This document shows, in pieces, positions 62,376 to 64,000 of a DNA stretch of 64,000 nt. The stretch is from Lachnospiraceae bacterium. Its GTDB lineage: Bacteria > Bacillota > Clostridia > Lachnospirales > Lachnospiraceae. Where the stretch lies: NCBI GenBank assembly GCA_024403355.1, contig JAKSRW010000013.1, positions 1 through 64,000 on the forward strand. Reading direction: 5' to 3'. How positions within the stretch are numbered: the stretch's first letter is position 1; the number at the start of each line of letters is the position of its first letter. The notes beneath the pieces were generated by a model. That model was given only the letters and a program-made list of their open reading frames with translations, did not search any database and was not told the origin of the DNA. A program made the position numbers and the translations under genes.

Positions 62376-63922
62376 ATCTGGATGATTTGAAGAAAAAAGC
62401 AGGGGAACTGACAAAGGATTTTCAGGAGAATGTTCTTCCGGAGATTAAGGAAAAGACAAAGAAGGCAAAGGATAATGTCGTGGAATTCGTAGGCGATAAA
62501 TTCGGACATAAGGACGAGGCTTCCGATGCCGATAATATTGTAAATACAGAGACCGATATTGCTGAACGTGTAGAGGCCGATATTGTAGAGGTAAATGCTG
62601 CGGCAACTGAGGCCGCAAAAAATACCGAAGCTGAGAAGGAAGCTTTAGACCGCGTAGAGAAATCTGCTAAGTCTGATAGTGAAGCTGCTGAGGCATCGGA
62701 TAAGTCTGAAGATAGCAAAAAGTGTGAAACGGAGGTCGGTGCTAAGACAGCAGATAAGCCCGATGAAGGTCCTAAGACTGAAAAAGAAGCAGGCGCAGAA
62801 GTATCAGATGAGTCTGAAGAAAGCACGAAGACCGAAAATATAACAGGCACAGAGGCAGCGGATACGGATATCGGGGAAGTGGAGCATGTCAGCGGTACTG
62901 TTGATGCTGTCACATTAAAGGATAAATATGCTGCGGCGAAGGCAGAGCTTCTTCCGAAGGTTAAGAAGACCACCGGCAGTGTGGTTGATACACTTTCACC
63001 TAAGGTTAAGAGTGCGGCTGCGGTGGTAGGAGAAACAGCAAAGAATGTGGCTTCCACTGTCGGAGAAAAAATTAAGACAACCGCATCGGAGCTGGCGCCG
63101 AAGATAAAGGAGAGCTTTGAGGAGACTGCCCCAAAGGTAAAAAAGACAATTAAAGAGGCAGGACCGAAGCTTAAGAAAACAGTAAAGAACGCGGCCGAGG
63201 ATATCAGCTTTCAGGGCTACAGAGTAAGAAAAACGGCCAAGAAGAAAACCGGTGATGCCATTAAGAATTCCATAAGAAATGCGGTATTTCCCAATGGGGA
63301 CAAAGCTTCCGCAAGTGATAAAAAAACAGTAAAGAACGATGCCGGGGACAGCGGTAAAAAGAAGCCTTTTAAGGAGATAACCGATTCCTCCGCATACAAG
63401 CATGCTAAAACAGTTATCAGTCACAGGCATCTTGTGCTTGAGCACTGTATCAAGGCAGGTATTCCGCTTCAGGGATTAACACATGATTTATCAAAGTTCT
63501 CACCCTCGGAATTTTTCTACGGAATTAAATTTTTCAGCGGTGACAGAAGCCCCAATGAGGGAGAGCGTGAGGACCATGGCTATTCAAATGCCTGGATGCA
63601 TCACAAGGGAAGAAACAAGCATCATTTTGAGTATTGGATTGACTATAATATTGAGGCAAACAAGGCTATGCCTGTAAAGATGCCGCTGAAATATCTTATT
63701 GAAATGTTCTGCGACAGAGTGGCGGCAAGCAAGGTTTATCTTAAAGACAAATATACGGATCAGTGCCCGCTCCAGTATTTTGAGAAGGGCAGAACAAGAA
63801 GGAATATTCATCCTGAAACAAGTGATTTTCTTGAAAAATTGCTTAAAATGCTTGCAAAAAAGGGTGAGGATTATACCTTCATGTATATAAAGTGGTTTAT
63901 GAAGCATCACGATGATTATTGA
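62372..63922 (+). CDS. DUF5662 family protein with long repetitive N-terminal region
   Basis: The C-terminal part of this 516-residue protein (about residues 345-516) matches DUF5662: HRHLVLEHCIKAGIPLQGLTHDLSKFSP, cut here to GIPLQGLTHDLSKFSP, then SPNEGERED and WMHHKGRNKHHFEYW. The many His and Asp residues resemble a metal-binding HD-like site, but no activity is established. Residues 1-340 are Lys/Glu/Ala/Thr-rich, with repeats such as VKKT, PKVK and AETEK-like blocks, probably helical or disordered. ATG 62372 lacks an SD and overlaps the stop of an 11-codon upstream frame. Neighbouring folD is 83 nt upstream. Confidence 0.78.
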   Translation: MNLDDLKKKAGELTKDFQENVLPEIKEKTKKAKDNVVEFVGDKFGHKDEASDADNIVNTETDIAERVEADIVEVNAAATEAAKNTEAEKEALDRVEKSAKSDSEAAEASDKSEDSKKCETEVGAKTADKPDEGPKTEKEAGAEVSDESEESTKTENITGTEAADTDIGEVEHVSGTVDAVTLKDKYAAAKAELLPKVKKTTGSVVDTLSPKVKSAAAVVGETAKNVASTVGEKIKTTASELAPKIKESFEETAPKVKKTIKEAGPKLKKTVKNAAEDISFQGYRVRKTAKKKTGDAIKNSIRNAVFPNGDKASASDKKTVKNDAGDSGKKKPFKEITDSSAYKHAKTVISHRHLVLEHCIKAGIPLQGLTHDLSKFSPSEFFYGIKFFSGDRSPNEGEREDHGYSNAWMHHKGRNKHHFEYWIDYNIEANKAMPVKMPLKYLIEMFCDRVAASKVYLKDKYTDQCPLQYFEKGRTRRNIHPETSDFLEKLLKMLAKKGEDYTFMYIKWFMKHHDDY

Positions 63923-63996
63923 TTTACCTTCAGATGCTTTAATTAAGGGAATAAAAGAAATAATAATATAATGCGTAATGCAGGAAAGGTCAACAA

Positions 63997-64000
63997 ATGG
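63997..64000 (+). CDS. start of the next gene, cut by the window end
   Basis: ATG 63997-63999 lies 7 nt after AGGAAAGG (63982-63989), the SD type used throughout the window. Only the first codon is visible, so nothing can be said about the product. Confidence 0.5.

Noticed and set aside
62422-63057. 211-codon minus-strand frame opposite the DUF5662 gene
   Set aside because: A Ser/Ala-rich shadow of the Lys/Glu/Ala repeat on the plus strand; no start signals.

Overview
The window looks like a chromosomal segment of a strictly anaerobic, low-to-moderate GC Firmicute, most probably a Lachnospiraceae-type gut or rumen Clostridium relative. The reasons are family content rather than a database match: a GGGtGRT-family protein beside a NifU-like scaffold, a formate-tetrahydrofolate ligase/FolD C1 cluster, DUF5685 and DUF5662 proteins, a carboxyspermidine-type polyamine operon, and frequent purine-rich Shine-Dalgarno (SD) sites of the GGAAAGG type. 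There is no phage, integrase, insertion sequence, CRISPR array, tRNA or rRNA that I can support. The region is mostly housekeeping and metabolic, with the unusual signals concentrated in intergenic DNA.

Layout. 1-1.5 kb: end of an Fe-S scaffold gene plus GGGtGRT gene. 1.6-8.9 kb: signalling and envelope block (CHASE2-adenylate cyclase, TIM-barrel isomerase, GAF-HD-GYP, FecR/PT-repeat/InlB-repeat surface protein, small unknown). 9.0-12.4 kb: YtrA-type GntR regulator with its operator, and an ABC exporter. 12.4-13.7 kb (minus): GH27 alpha-galactosidase. 13.86-21.4 kb: a long structured leader with its own intrinsic terminator, followed by six polyamine genes (arginine decarboxylase family, SpeE, carboxyspermidine dehydrogenase and decarboxylase, AguA, AguB). 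21.6-23.2 kb (minus): acyl-CoA synthetase. 23.4-27.2 kb: AlaX-like editing protein, Maf, RecG. 27.3-32.8 kb: two large polytopic GT-C-like membrane proteins around a DPM1-type glycosyltransferase. 32.8-36.5 kb: GAF-GGDEF-EAL protein, RsmD, CoaD, coiled-coil protein. 36.6-40.9 kb: two GT2 enzymes, DUF5685, J-domain protein. 41.1-46.8 kb: arginine operon argCJBDF. 46.9-54.3 kb: AEC transporter, Dabb protein, Mrp ATPase, LepA, a MATE remnant, an unknown gene, a membrane GGDEF protein, rpsT (minus). 54.5-63.9 kb: one-carbon folate genes (folC, fhs, fchA-like, MTHFS, folD) interrupted by a chemoreceptor on the minus strand, then a DUF5662 protein.

How it fits together. Arginine made by argCJBDF can feed the polyamine operon (arginine to agmatine to N-carbamoylputrescine to putrescine, then carboxyspermidine to spermidine). 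Four second-messenger proteins (adenylate cyclase, HD-GYP, GGDEF-EAL, GGDEF) and a chemoreceptor suggest a motile or surface-adapting cell. Three glycosyltransferases and two GT-C proteins suggest surface glycan or glycoprotein assembly.

The most interesting undescribed signal is a roughly 100-nt RNA element present in two full copies (39592-39690 and 44444-44545). The copies have covarying hairpins and a conserved choice between an internal stem and pairing with the SD region. They lie upstream of a J-domain gene and argD, and probable truncated copies lie near 13.8 kb and upstream of argC. Other notable items are the polyamine-operon leader RNA, a 376-bp nested inverted repeat filling a convergent gap at 59 kb, and a short upstream reading frame overlapping the DUF5662 start.
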